DNA of 20,947 bases from Priapulus caudatus (taxonomy: Eukaryota; Priapulida; Priapulimorpha; Priapulimorphida; Priapulidae). This document shows, in pieces, positions 7,658 through 17,303 of the stretch (positions are counted from its first letter, which is position 1; every line of letters begins with the position of its first letter). Position numbers and translations under genes: made by a program. The stretch lies in assembly GCF_000485595.1 (NCBI RefSeq), contig NW_014577064.1, positions 96,266 through 117,212 of the forward strand. The letters run 5' to 3'. The notes under the pieces were generated by a model. That model was not told the DNA's origin, did no database searches, and saw nothing but the letters and a program-made list of their open reading frames with translations.

Positions 7658-7809
7658 AGGAGAGGTTCATGATGATACATCCAGCGAACGGAAGCCACAT
7701 CCTGGAGCAGCATCACCATCGCTCGGGCAACAGCGGCGGAGGCAGCGCGGCGGGGGGAGGAGGTGAATCGCCTCCCCCTCAGTCACCCACGCGGTCCAGC
7801 TCCCAGTAG
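7658..7809 (+). CDS. exon E, His/Gly/Ser-rich segment with tandem TAG stops
   Basis: The acceptor is TTTGCTTCGTATCAG ending at 7657. Entry is phase 1: the G left from exon D plus AG gives GAG (Glu). The frame reads EERFMMIHPANGSHILEQHH, then HRSG, a Gly-rich run (SGGGSAAGGGGES), PPPQSPTRSSSQ, then TAG TAG (7807-7812). The other two frames close early, which supports this one. Directly around the stops are two usable donors: CCA|GTAGTA (7805/7806) and GGG|GTGAGT (7814/7815). The first removes both stops and continues in frame into exon F; the second leaves the stops in the mRNA. If neither is used, AATAAA at 7985-7990 could end the transcript. Low-complexity Gly/His content makes the C-terminal half likely disordered. 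Confidence 0.65.
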
Positions 7810-7820
7810 TAGGGGTGAGT
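7806..7820 (+). promoter_or_regulatory. tandem 5' splice sites spanning the stop codons
   Basis: The sequence CA|GTAGTAGGG|GTGAGT holds two donors exactly 9 nt apart, so both keep the same phase. The downstream GTGAGT fits the consensus better. The only coding difference is whether TAG TAG is included. A third GT (7809) would create TAG at the junction and is not productive. Confidence 0.5.
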
Positions 7821-7916
7821 CCACGATCTTTTATCATCTGGTCATTGTGCAGAGCCTGGTATTTGCTCTATGCTTTAATATCTGCTCCATTGAAACTACA
7901 TTGAAACTTTCATTAT

Positions 7917-7930
7917 ATATATATATATAT
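7917..7930 (+). repeat. (AT)n tract
   Basis: A short AT run in the intron or alternative 3' UTR after exon E. Confidence 0.8.
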
Positions 7931-7984
7931 TCCATTCTGTTATTGTGAAGCCTGAGGAAGAGACAAGTTCTCAAAAGCTTGCAA

Positions 7985-7990
7985 AATAAA
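7985..7990 (+). promoter_or_regulatory. possible poly(A) signal after exon E
   Basis: AATAAA 176 bp beyond the exon E stop, inside an A-rich stretch. It would end a transcript that does not splice to exon F. The A-run also makes a chance match likely. Confidence 0.3.
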
Positions 7991-9241
7991 AAAAAAGATA
8001 CCTTACGCACACCAAGCACTTACACACATGCACCTGAGCTTAAACCCCTTTAAATAAATTCACCAAAAAGCATTAAATATTCACCAAAGTAAAGTTTTAG
8101 TATTATATCTTGTCATATAATTCGTGTAATTTAGATGATATTTTATATAATTTAGATGATTTTTGCATAGAAGTAAATATGTTTGGGAAAAACAATTGTC
8201 TCATATGTTGTGATTTGTCAGTTTGTCGTATGATGAAATGAACGCTGAGAAATTGGATGTCTTCTGCCTTCTAATTCTTTATCATATGTGTATATTGCAC
8301 ATACAGAAGCAAAGAGATGGGCATCTCGTATATTTTTCTTACCAATTTTCTGTATTGAAATTGAGCAAGAATTCGTTTTTTTTGGTACAAATTTCAAAGA
8401 TGCAAAGATTTACCCTTTATGTCAGTTTATTTTACGACTTAGAACACTTCGCAATAATCTTATTTAATGTACTAAGTTTATTACGTGGTTTGCTAACGTG
8501 GTTGCTAACACAGAACTATTGTTATCCCACGTGTGCAGTATGTTACCACGGAGATGTAATTGCCAGTGTGTTCAAGGAACTATGATGTGAACACGTTTCT
8601 AGAATCGGTCGCCACGGGACATTGTTGAAGTTGAATTACGATTACTTCTTGTTTATTATTGCAATGCGAATTGGCAGAGCTTCCGGTTTCCTGACGGGCA
8701 AAACTATAAATCTTGTTTTTAGTTTGGCCTCACGCGCTGCAACGTCCTTGACAGTGATTGAAGGAGCATCGTATTTATGACATCGTTTTTAGAGCATCGT
8801 TTGCATATTCACTGAGTTCATTCACGCTTTTCATTCACGCTTGAGTGATAATTTTCGGTTTATATCTTAAAGCTCTGCTGTGAATAGAGAGCGGATTTTC
8901 ATGAATTTTCTTACCCTCGTTTCTTATTTTTAATCTATTTACTAACTTGTTTCGTGAAATAATTGCCCTTTTTACATTGCACGTTCTCTGCCACTTTACT
9001 GCACAGCATGAGTAGAGAAAATTACATCGAATCACCAAAATAGTGGTCGATTAATAAAAAGTTGAATTTGAAATTTTTCACAAAAAAACTGCTGCCATTG
9101 CAAATATGCACATATGTAATCGTTGTCTGCTAACGGCGCATGGCACGCCGTGCGACGTTAATATTGTGAAACACTTAACACGGCATAAGGTGGAACTATG
9201 AGAAATCATGTATAGCATTGATGATTTCTTTCTGGTTGCAG
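7991..9241 (+). other. rest of intron E-F, AT-rich, no other gene seen
   Basis: Mostly AT-rich sequence with a 120-codon open frame (8223-8585) that has no splice signals and a Leu/Phe/Tyr-rich composition typical of chance frames. The stretch ends in TTTCTTTCTGGTTGCAG, a clear acceptor. Confidence 0.5.
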
Positions 9242-9293
9242 GTATCCAACTGCATTCTTCTTCAGTACGTCGGACGAAGACACCGATCATTGA
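9242..9293 (+). CDS. exon F, short acidic C-terminal exon
   Basis: A strong acceptor (GATTTCTTTCTGGTTGCAG) precedes 9242. When joined to the proximal donor of exon E, the first base completes CAG (Gln), and the frame reads YPTAFFFSTSDEDTDH then TGA at 9291-9293. This is a compact aromatic-then-acidic tail, quite unlike random translation. The phase-2 match to exon E is independent support. The other two frames would give longer basic tails ending near 9343 or earlier and would need different incoming phases. The last exon would continue as 3' UTR; the next AATAAA is at 9815-9820. Confidence 0.48.
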
Positions 9294-9639
9294 AACTTCA
9301 CAGGAACGAGGATTTCCTTTAGTGAACGAGATTGCTTGAAGAGTTTTTATTTGTTGTTATTGATCCCAGTGTTTATTGATACTAGAAATAGGTGTGGAAT
9401 CTAATGAAATTCTGGAGGTAATTATCAGCGTTGCGTGCTGCAAACGCCGTCGCATGTTTGCGATGCTGTTTCTGCACGCAACCTGAGCTGGTGACATGAT
9501 ACACGTCTAACGATACATGCTAGCTCTAGCAGGCTGCTGTGCAAGCAGCTGCCATGTTGTTCTCTCCCTGTCCATGAATCGTGGCGAACGGCTACAAGCG
9601 GCGGTGCGCATGCAGAGAGCTGTGCAGTAGTATGTGCAG

Positions 9640-9888
9640 GGCCACCCTTAAAAAATGGTTTGTTTCCCCTTTACCTACTCGCCTCTCAGGGTACCGAGTA
9701 GGTAGGTAGGTGAAAAATCTTTTTTATTTTGTTTTGACAAGATGTGTGTATGTATATTGTATATTCTGTTTTGTGTATATGTTTTTGCGGAACGAATTTG
9801 ATTTTTTATCGGCCAATAAAGTGTGTCGTAGCGGCGTTTTGGCGAGTCGGTCGGTAAAGGGGAAACAAGCAACATTTTATCTTAGGCC
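9640..9888. mobile_element. MITE-like element, copy 2
   Basis: The left end GGCCACCC ... TTGTTTCCCCTTTACC is matched inversely by GGTAAAGGGGAAACAA ... TTAGGCC at the right end. The interior begins GAGTAGGTAGGTAGG and TTTTTTATTTTGTTTTGA, shared with the 1351-1685 copy, and the right arm has GGCGAGTCGGTCGG against GGCGGTTCGGTCGG there. At 249 bp it is shorter than copy 1 by internal deletion or divergence. No transposase. An AATAAA followed by GTGTGTCG lies inside at 9815, placed to act as a poly(A) signal for the gene to its left. Confidence 0.65.
9815..9820 (+). promoter_or_regulatory. candidate poly(A) signal supplied by a MITE
   Basis: AATAAA directly followed by GTGTGTCG, a GT-rich downstream element. 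It is the first AATAAA after the exon F stop (about 520 bp). Position and GT-rich follow-up fit a cleavage site, but no transcript evidence is available. Confidence 0.35.
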
Positions 9889-10642
9889 CAACGCAGCTGT
9901 GAAGTACGTTATACGGCCAGGTATGTCTGTATGACGCTGGTCGCAGGTGCTAGGTACATGGCCGCACTGTTTGTAGCACATTTCACGTATCACGTGTTAC
10001 GTTTCGTGAGAGCCGGGGCAGTCGTGGTAGGCATACAGGCATAGTCTGCCTTCATCAATCTCACTGTTTGCACCTGACGATGTGCGTTGTTATAAGTTCG
10101 CTGGTTCGTCACGAATGTGGAATGCTCTTGCATCAGCATGTGAACGCTTGCAGCTTCGTACGCACGCAACTCCTGTTGACTGCGCTACAAATGATGAATT
10201 TGTACAGTTTTTAGCCGAGGAAAGTTATTACTTCGTTAACGTGTTTTCATTAAATGCTGGATAACATCACATTATTTATTCCAACAATATCGTCATGGTC
10301 CAGCCGTTAGGAACCTTAAGATAACCCTAGGTAAGAATGCCAAGGTGATAATATTACGCAATGTTGTCGTTACGTTTCGCGTCGATAAGCGATGGAATTT
10401 GGCCGCTCTTGAAAGTGTCTTGTTTTATTTGACCGTGCACTGACCGACAGGCGGGCAAAAACTTAAAAGCTCTTCTGGGCACAAAAACTGCAGCCGTGTA
10501 ACACGTGCTCTTGAATCGTGCGCCCTTCGAAAAAAACTGAGAGATGGTCGGATGTTTGGCTGGCCTAGCTTGTCTTCCTTATTGGTCAGGAAACGACAAA
10601 CAAGAAGTCGCTCATGGCCATCGGTGTGAACTGTGTGAATCC
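9889..10642. other. no gene seen
   Basis: Unique-looking sequence with open frames of at most 78 codons on either strand. None has splice context or recognisable protein character. Confidence 0.5.
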
Positions 10643-10889
10643 GGTCGGCATATGTTTCCATAGCTCAGAGTATGATCGTGACGTCACGCACGAACCCGGC
10701 TATCTCCGAACGTGAATGCATACAGCCCAGAGACGATAGTACACTAATAGTTCTGTATATGAATGTTCTGAACACATAATATATTCTGAGAGTAATCTGT
10801 TCTAGGGTCACTGCATTCACCTTCGGAGATAGCCGAGTTCGTGCGTGACGTCACGATCGTACTCTGAGCTATCAAAACACATGCCGACC
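10643..10889. mobile_element. fold-back element with 78-bp arms
   Basis: The left arm 10643-10720 (starts GGTCGGCATATG, ends CCGAACGTGAATGCA) and the right arm 10812-10889 are reverse complements with six mismatches by my alignment, about 92 percent, and no gaps. The 91-bp spacer is AT-rich. Each arm carries the full CRE palindrome TGACGTCA (10679-10686 and 10846-10853). The arms fit a fold-back or MITE insertion. If transcribed, the RNA would form a long hairpin. No target duplication is clear and no protein is encoded. Confidence 0.75.
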
Positions 10890-11505
10890 TGCGAATCCTG
10901 GTTGCGGGAGCTGTCTCGTCGTAGGCGTAGCAGTAAGGAATGTGGCACGTAGCGCGCATAGACACGTGTGCCACCGCCTACCTTCAGCATCGAGCGAAAA
11001 ACCCGATTCTAGGTCGACCGTATAGATGCTAACTTTGTTTAGTGTGAGCAGTGGGGAGTGGCAAGGCGGTTTTCCGTGTCAGTCACTGACGTAATCGGCC
11101 AATCACTGATTCAGAACGATATGGCTTCAATTATTGATCGGGAAATTCGGCTGTTTTTCTACTTCCTACCTGCGGATGGTTTCCGGCATCTGTACAGCTG
11201 ATTACCGATATTTTAACTTCTGCCAGCAACTGCGCGAAACTTTGCCGCCTGACTGATTTTGTTGCGTCTGCTTGTTGCTATGACGTATCGCTAATTGTTC
11301 ACGTTGTTTTTGTTCACATGCCCCGTGAGATTGATTCGTGAATCTTCGAGTCACTGTTGAATCCTTGACTTCATACTGGTTACGTTGGGTGCTGCATTCA
11401 AGTTATATATGTCATATAGATATTTTTCATGGGGTTGAAGTTGGAAGTAGGCTGAGCTTAACGTGAAACATCAGGTGTCAAAGGTTAGGTAATGGAGTCA
11501 GCCAT
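10890..11505. other. no gene seen
   Basis: Stops in all frames, no splice-bounded open frame and no repeat that I can delimit. Confidence 0.5.
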
Positions 11506-11552
11506 CCGATTTAAAATGTTTTTTTGTCCACCCGATTTAAAATGTTTTTTTT
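11506..11552 (+). repeat. 26-bp tandem duplication
   Basis: CCGATTTAAAATGTTTTTTT occurs at 11506 and again at 11532, giving two copies of a 26-bp unit. This is a small local duplication. Confidence 0.75.
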
Positions 11553-11859
11553 GTATGTGTTTAAACTGCCCTAGTTCAAAACGTGTTTTTGGAGTTAGCA
11601 GAGCGTTAATGTGTACATATATATTATGTATATCGTAGGTATACGTATTGATGACAGAATAGGTTCCGTTGCAGAGCACCAATGACGTGGCGCCGGTTAA
11701 CGGAACTTAGTGCTGATCCGGTGATGAGCAGATTTAGAAATACCAGAAATGTTTGAAATCGGGACTGGCCGGGTTTGCGGGCTTCTAATCAAGACTGCTT
11801 CTTGCTGTTGCATCTGCTTGGAGCTGGTGCGGATCGGTGGTGGCGTGTCATCGACGGTT

Positions 11860-11988
11860 GGTGTCGTCGTCGTCGTAGCAGGCAGGCAGGCGTGGTCTAG
11901 GCGTGAGGGTTCGCACGTGAAGGATGTCTCTAGCCGTGCCGGCTTGTTCGTCTAGTCAGGGGAAACGCGCGAGTTTACCGACGCGAGC

Positions 11989-12020
<32 letters not shown>

Positions 12021-12130
12021 GCGGCACAACAAGATGTTTGCGACGATTCTCGGCCGACTCGTCGGTTCACCTTCGAACGTCCTCTGTTGCCCTTCAGCGC
12101 GTGCGTGACGTGCGGGGCGGTTTAGCTCAA
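11860..12130 (+). repeat. triplet-rich, CpG-rich block with (GTC)n and (CGG)9
   Basis: GTCGTCGTCGTCGTAG near 11863, GGCAGGCAGGCAGG near 11880, GTCGTCGTCGG before 12000, and an uninterrupted (CGG)9 at about 11998-12025. CpG density is higher than in the AT-rich DNA on either side, so it could be a promoter or 5' UTR CpG block. The open frames across it (104 and 81 codons) owe their length to the triplets. I cannot tie it to a gene. Confidence 0.6.
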
Positions 12131-12757
12131 CAGGAGATTGCACTCCGGAGTGGTAATAATGCGGCATGCAAAGAACGTTTGCGATGGTTTTGGACATCCG
12201 TTAGGGCTGCTGCTGAGGTAATAAAGATGCCATTATAGGTCTTCTGTAACTGCAGCGTGCGTATGCAGCTAAGGGCATCTTGAGCCAACGCAGAAACTGA
12301 TGAAAGCTGTTGCTGTTAATTACCGCTGCGGTGTCTTGCTGAGAGACTTCGCCTTGCTAGCATCTATATTCAATTAGTGCGGCTTGTCGACTCAGAGTAA
12401 ATCCCATTGCAGGGTCTCACCGCCCGGTGAATGTGGAGCAGCAGCGCATTTGAATTTCTGCTCTTGCTCTCTGTCTCTCGCGAGATCGAAGTCTTCGTGA
12501 AGTGTACAAGTTTTGTTTGAAAGGGTGAATGATTACACGATCGGGCCACGATTACACGAAAGGGAGAGGTGTCCTAGAGGGTTACAACCCTTCATTGTCA
12601 TCTCACGATTACCGTAACGTAATATGTTAGCCACCCCCCTCTCTCGCCCCCTTATGAAAACCCACGGGACCGTGTTCATTCTGCGCCAGTACTTAATGCA
12701 GCTTGGCTGTAAACAGGCTCAACTTTATCGTGTTCAGTGCACGGTATTTCATTATTG
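12131..12757. other. no gene seen
   Basis: Mixed sequence with short open frames only. It contains two close GATTACACGA copies near 12530-12555. No exon that I can support. Confidence 0.5.
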
Positions 12758-13205
12758 CAGGCCTTCAAGTATTCCTACTTTTTCCTACTTTTTTTTGTCT
12801 TTGCTCCTACTTTTCCCAATTTTCCCCTGAAATTCCTACTTTTTCTTACCTTTTTTTCGTGTTTTTTTCTTCTAATTTTTAGTCCCGAAACGCCGTGAAA
12901 GGAATTGTCAGAGTCATTCAATATTCTTGATGACGATGTTACATCACATATATAAATCACAAAGAGAAGGGCTTGCGCGTAGGAGTAGTGAGTAGTCACT
13001 GCAGATCCCAGGCGGTGTAATTACCTCTTTGCACACTACAATTTTACAGGAGAATTCTATTGGTAAGTATAAGTAAAAACTACTCCTGAAAGCCCTACTT
13101 TTATTCTAATTTTTCCAGCAAAATTCTATTTTTGTCCTGTTTTTGTGTGTGCAAATTTTGATACTACTTTTCTCCTATCTTTTCCTGGGTCTGCTTGAAA
13201 GCCTG
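12758..13205. mobile_element. hAT-like MITE, 448 bp, with internal CCTACTTTT repeats
   Basis: The left end CAGGCCTTCAAG (12758-12769) and right end CTTGAAAGCCTG (13194-13205) are inverted with one mismatch. TTATTG stands directly outside both ends (12752-12757 and 13206-13211), giving a 6-bp target duplication, perhaps an eroded 8-bp one. CAGG...CCTG termini are typical of hAT elements (family knowledge). Inside, both flanks are dominated by variants of TCCTACTTTT in the same orientation, around a central unique stretch of roughly 150-200 bp. No transposase is encoded. Confidence 0.65.
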
Positions 13206-14536
13206 TTATTGTTTCCTGGGCCATGAATACATGTCGTATAACCAGGGTCATTATAGTAATTATCACCTCCTGAGGTGAAACTTGGGTCTTTTGGTTACAT
13301 GATGGTTTAGAATGTTCACGGTTCCTTAGTTCTACATTGATGATACATCGATCTCTAGTAGAAGCTGGGTCACATCATGCGTTAGTAGTGGTAATATAAT
13401 ACACGTGTAATTCAGATCACGAAGGCAGGTATTCGTATTGATTGTCACCTGGTGTCTCGCGTTCAGCAACAGTGAAATGTCCGTTTGCAAGTGAGTTATT
13501 CAGCGCGAGCGTTGAGTTATATCTGTGTTACGGAGCTGCAAAAAAGCTTGGCTGTTTCGTTAAACTCCATGTAACGTCATATTGACATTAACTTTTGAAT
13601 TGAAATTGGCACCTGATTTTGAACGGATTTCATTGATTTGATGTCAGTAATTAGGGCTGTAGTTGGTGCAAAATGTCGCCAGCTTAAATTTCTTAATTGA
13701 TGTCAGTAAATTTTGACTGGCATTTTTTTCAAATGGAATTTAATGATAAACTATGGATTGTGGAACAAAACCAGATGTTGCGTACATTGCAATTGTTTCA
13801 AATGTTACGCACAGTTAGGGTGAGATAAATTCGAAACTGTTCACCACTATTGAATTTAAAAATTTTCAATAAAATACAAAAACGTCAAAATATTATCCTG
13901 TCGAAAGTGTTGACCGAGAAGTATCTTAGTACATTAAAGGCGTGGTACAGTTTTTTCCCGGTGAATTCACATTAATGACGCCTAGCTTCGATTTAGTGAA
14001 CTCTTGTTTTGTGTCCTGCAATATGTAAGAGATGGTTACAAGATGCGCAAGTATTCATGACAAGAAACAGCAGTTGTTTGGCCCAGGTTTTTTGTTGTGG
14101 GCCAGCAGCAAAAAAGCAGCCAACTTTTCTATGATAAGCCGCTTGCGTTTGTGGTGGCGTCAAGTGACCAGAATCCGATGGATCCGTCCCAAACTAACAA
14201 ATCCCTGGGTACGTGATTCGCCAAAACAACCACTCCCTTTGTTATAAGCTGGCAACAAGAAACAGTTGTCATATTATAGTTGAACAGCTGTCGTGTGCCT
14301 TGCCGAATTATGTTTCTTTTGGAAAGGTCGTCTCGTTGGGTTTCTATAAGGAAGGCCGCAGATTTGTTTTCGCCATATCTTGCTTCTATCTACTGCTCAG
14401 ATTAAGCGGTAGCAGGTGAGGGTGCCAATTCCATCTGGTATTAGTGTGTCGTTGTTATAGCTGTCCACTGTGGGAAAGTTAATCGTAGGTGGCATAGCTG
14501 TCGCACTATACTGGCCAGTGTAACTCACGCCCTGCA
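13206..14536. other. no gene seen
   Basis: AT-rich sequence with open frames up to 71 codons (for example 14032-14247), none with splice signals or a protein-like pattern. Confidence 0.5.
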
Positions 14537-14578
14537 GCATGTCACCAATCATACAATCCACACAAGCATGTCACCAAT
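14537..14578 (+). repeat. short direct repeat AGCATGTCACCAAT
   Basis: The 14-mer occurs at 14537-14550 and 14565-14578, 28 bp apart. A minor local duplication. Confidence 0.7.
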
Positions 14579-16180
14579 GCCGTCCTGACCCGCAGCAAGC
14601 AAAGCAGGCCCACAGCTTTATTGTTTGTTTACATGTACAGTGTGTATATAAGAGATTGCCTATACTACGTGGTTGATGAATTCTTTAGTGCACATTGCCA
14701 GTTGGTTTATTTTTTGTGTTGTCTTTTTAGTGCTGCCCTGGTAAGATGTTAATTATTGTTCTTGTATTTTTAAGCTGTGTGCTTTCACGTTTTAGTTTTT
14801 TCCATATAGGTTTTGGAGTATCATAAAGGAAAATTTCATTTTTCGCGAGTAACAAAGTGTGCCAAATGCTATTCCTGTGGAGAATAGACTAGTTAAATAG
14901 AGTCCTACATTCATTTACTATAAATACTCTGATCAACTTTGTTACTAAGGAAATATAAAATGTGAAAAAAACAACAACTGACATTGTGAGTGTGAAATAT
15001 AACTCCTGAGTACGGTTTGTAATAACAAAGGTTACAATCTGTCAAGATTGTATAGAGTTTGTAGATTAAATACAACTGTTGGCTACAAAGATTGCATATG
15101 TAAATTTAGAAATTATATCTGTGATTGAGAACACATGTAAAATCGTTGTATAGACAATTTAAGCCGACTGTCAAATTTGGGTGTGATAGATTTTGTATTA
15201 TAAATGTTATTCATGATATTCAGCAGTTGGGATTTTATACATTGCATGAGAAGATGGTAGTCCATATACATATATAGATATATCTATTTATCTATCTATA
15301 TATTATATATGGCATTTTATTTTAGGCTATTAGAAACACGGCACGTTCATGGTACCATGTTGACGTTTTTTTAATTTCTTTTCCCAAATAGGTTACTAGA
15401 GAATGTTTTTTCTGAGTTTCATTTTATGCGTCCACACTCGCCTATGCAAATGCCTTGCTAGGTTTTTGTGTAGAAAAAGGGCCACCTATCTCTTTAGACT
15501 TAGTGGTATAAGGGTAGGATAGGGAATGTTGCGCAATGCAAATGAATCAGATAGGCGTAGTTCATCAAAAATAGTTTTCTCCCAAAAGTAGTGAAATGAA
15601 GCTTGTGCTGAAAACTGAAATGTGCTCTGCCAGGCAGGAATACTGCTGGGTACATGTACTATTTCATTGAAGGATTGTTATTGTATTATTTATGCTTACA
15701 GTGCGTTTAATATCTTCGTGTAATATAATATGTTGTTATGACATGTTTAATTTTAAAAATAATATGAAGATAATAATGCAGGTGATTGTAATGTACAATC
15801 AGAACACGTGTATTTCATCGGCGGTATATTAATGAGGATATTATATCTTACTGCGGATATCACTGATATACTTGCTCTGGTGTATTCGACCTGCGTTGTG
15901 AGAGATTGCCAGTGAACAGGTGTTATGGAAATTTATATTGAATTTAGTATTACGTGAATTATTCTACTAATTCAATATCAAATGTATATTCCTTTTCGTT
16001 ACCTGTTATAGTGAATCCATTCTTATCTGTACGTGTGATAACAATACTGGTCGCTTCAAATTGGCGCATTATTATATGAAATTGCACAGCTGGGAGCGGA
16101 AGGCTAGCGACGCATGCGCATTACACTCGACATCTCTGCGAATGTATGATGTCATCGGACTCTGTCCTATGTCCTCCGGC
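14579..16180. other. no gene seen
   Basis: Long AT-rich non-coding stretch. It includes a TATAGATATATCTATTTATC (GATA/TA) microsatellite at about 15266-15310. No open frame or splice pair that I can support on either strand. Confidence 0.55.
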
Positions 16181-16332
16181 GATCATTGAGAAATTTGTTC
16201 GTTATGAAAAGCTTGTAACAACAGTCTTGTGGAGCAAGCTTCGTGCAGTAGGCGTGCTCTTCTCTGCGCCATGTTCACTAACCTTTGATGAATAAACACA
16301 TGTGAATAAAAAAAATATATTGTAGAACTTTC

Positions 16333-16371
16333 CTGCCTGCGTGCGTGTGCGTGCGTGCGTGCGTGCGTGCT
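16333..16371 (+). repeat. (GTGC)n microsatellite
   Basis: GTGCGTGCGTGCGTGC run. The overlapping minus-strand Ala/Arg/Thr/His-rich frames (16183-16402) arise from it. Confidence 0.9.
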
Positions 16372-16609
16372 TGATATGCGCACGTGTTTCAGGTCTGTGC
16401 AATTCTTATTAGTACTGGGCTAGTATGCTTAGTAGGGGTCGAATCAAACGGCATGCGGCTTGGACACGCGACTAGTGTTATTAAAATGTTACGAGTTTAT
16501 ACTTGTATTACTAGGGTTTTAAAATGTAATTGTTACATTGTTACTGACACCGAACAAACAGAAAAACGCACCTATATTATAAGCTAAGATTTTAATATAG
16601 AGGGATATA

Positions 16610-16765
16610 CGTGCGCGTGCACGTAACCACGCACGCACTACGAATGTATGTGTGCGTTCGTGCGCGCGCGCGTGTGTTCGTTCATCGTGTCATTTGTCGT
16701 CGTGTTCTTCGTCGCCACCACCACCACCATCATCATCGTCGTCGTCGTCAGCAGCAGCAGCAACA
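16610..16765 (+). repeat. GTGC/CG-rich tract and mixed triplet repeats
   Basis: CACGCACGCACT and CGTGCGCGCGCGCGTG stretches are followed by (CAC)n, (ATC)n, (GTC)n and (AGC)n triplets at about 16716-16765. The triplets create a 78-codon Ser/Pro/Ala frame (16652-16888) that I do not accept as a gene. Confidence 0.8.
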
Positions 16766-17169
16766 GTAGCAACAGCTGTTTCTAGCGGATCCTCATCATC
16801 GTGTCCGCGAACAGATGTAGAATATATAGTTTTGCAGACTTCTCTGAATGACATTGTGAATTGCCGACAACCGCTTCTGCGAAACTGATACGCAACGTAA
16901 TTACTAATACCATTTATAACAACTTATGGCTAAGTATACTATTATTATATGAATGTCATGCTATATATGGTTATAATGCGGTATAAATAACCAATGATAG
17001 TAACGATTTATGAGTATATGCTCGTTCATACGCTCCTCCCATCGTGGCTTGCCGATATAAGTCTTCCATAAAAGCACGGAGCGCGCGCAGGAATCTCGTG
17101 ACGTAGCTAGGCGTGCAGTAATTGGCTGTTGGCGCGGCATTCGGGGGTGGCAGTGGTTCTATCGGCGGG

Positions 17170-17303
17170 ATAAAACCGCACGCCACGCCGGACTTGGCAC
17201 TTTGCAGCTCTCTCTCGTACCAACGCTCTCTCTCTCTCTCGTATCAACGCTGTCTCTCTCTTAATTCTCGCATTAGCGGCAACCCTCGCGTTTCGGTATA
17301 GCG
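17170..17303 (+). promoter_or_regulatory. possible core promoter and 5' UTR of the TGF-beta-like gene
   Basis: A TATA-like GGATAAAAC lies at 17168-17176, about 130 bp upstream of the ATG, in a GC-rich context. Between them is CT-rich sequence with a duplicated unit, CTCTCTCGTACCAACGCT then CTCTCTCGTATCAACGCT, each about 27 bp. An in-frame TAG at 17274-17276 closes the frame before the ATG. The start site itself cannot be placed from sequence. Confidence 0.35.

Noticed and set aside
7807-7812. TAG read as glutamine (code change) or stop readthrough into exon F
   Set aside because: The proximal donor at 7806 removes both TAGs and joins in frame, so no code change is needed. No other exon has in-frame TAG.
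8223-8585. 120-codon plus-strand frame in intron E-F
   Set aside because: Leu/Phe/Tyr-rich translation of AT-rich DNA without splice signals.
10082-10264. 60-codon frame beginning MRCYKFAGSSRMWNALASAC
   Set aside because: Looks mildly protein-like, but I see no splice sites, promoter or poly(A) signal, and 60 codons is within chance for this length of DNA.
10643-10889. Fold-back element as a microRNA precursor
   Set aside because: Arms of 78 bp with a 91-nt loop are much larger than animal microRNA hairpins; a transposon fold-back is the simpler reading.
16652-16888. 78-codon Ser/Pro/Ala frame
   Set aside because: Made of CAC, ATC, GTC and AGC triplet repeats, with no splice signals and no conserved-looking part.
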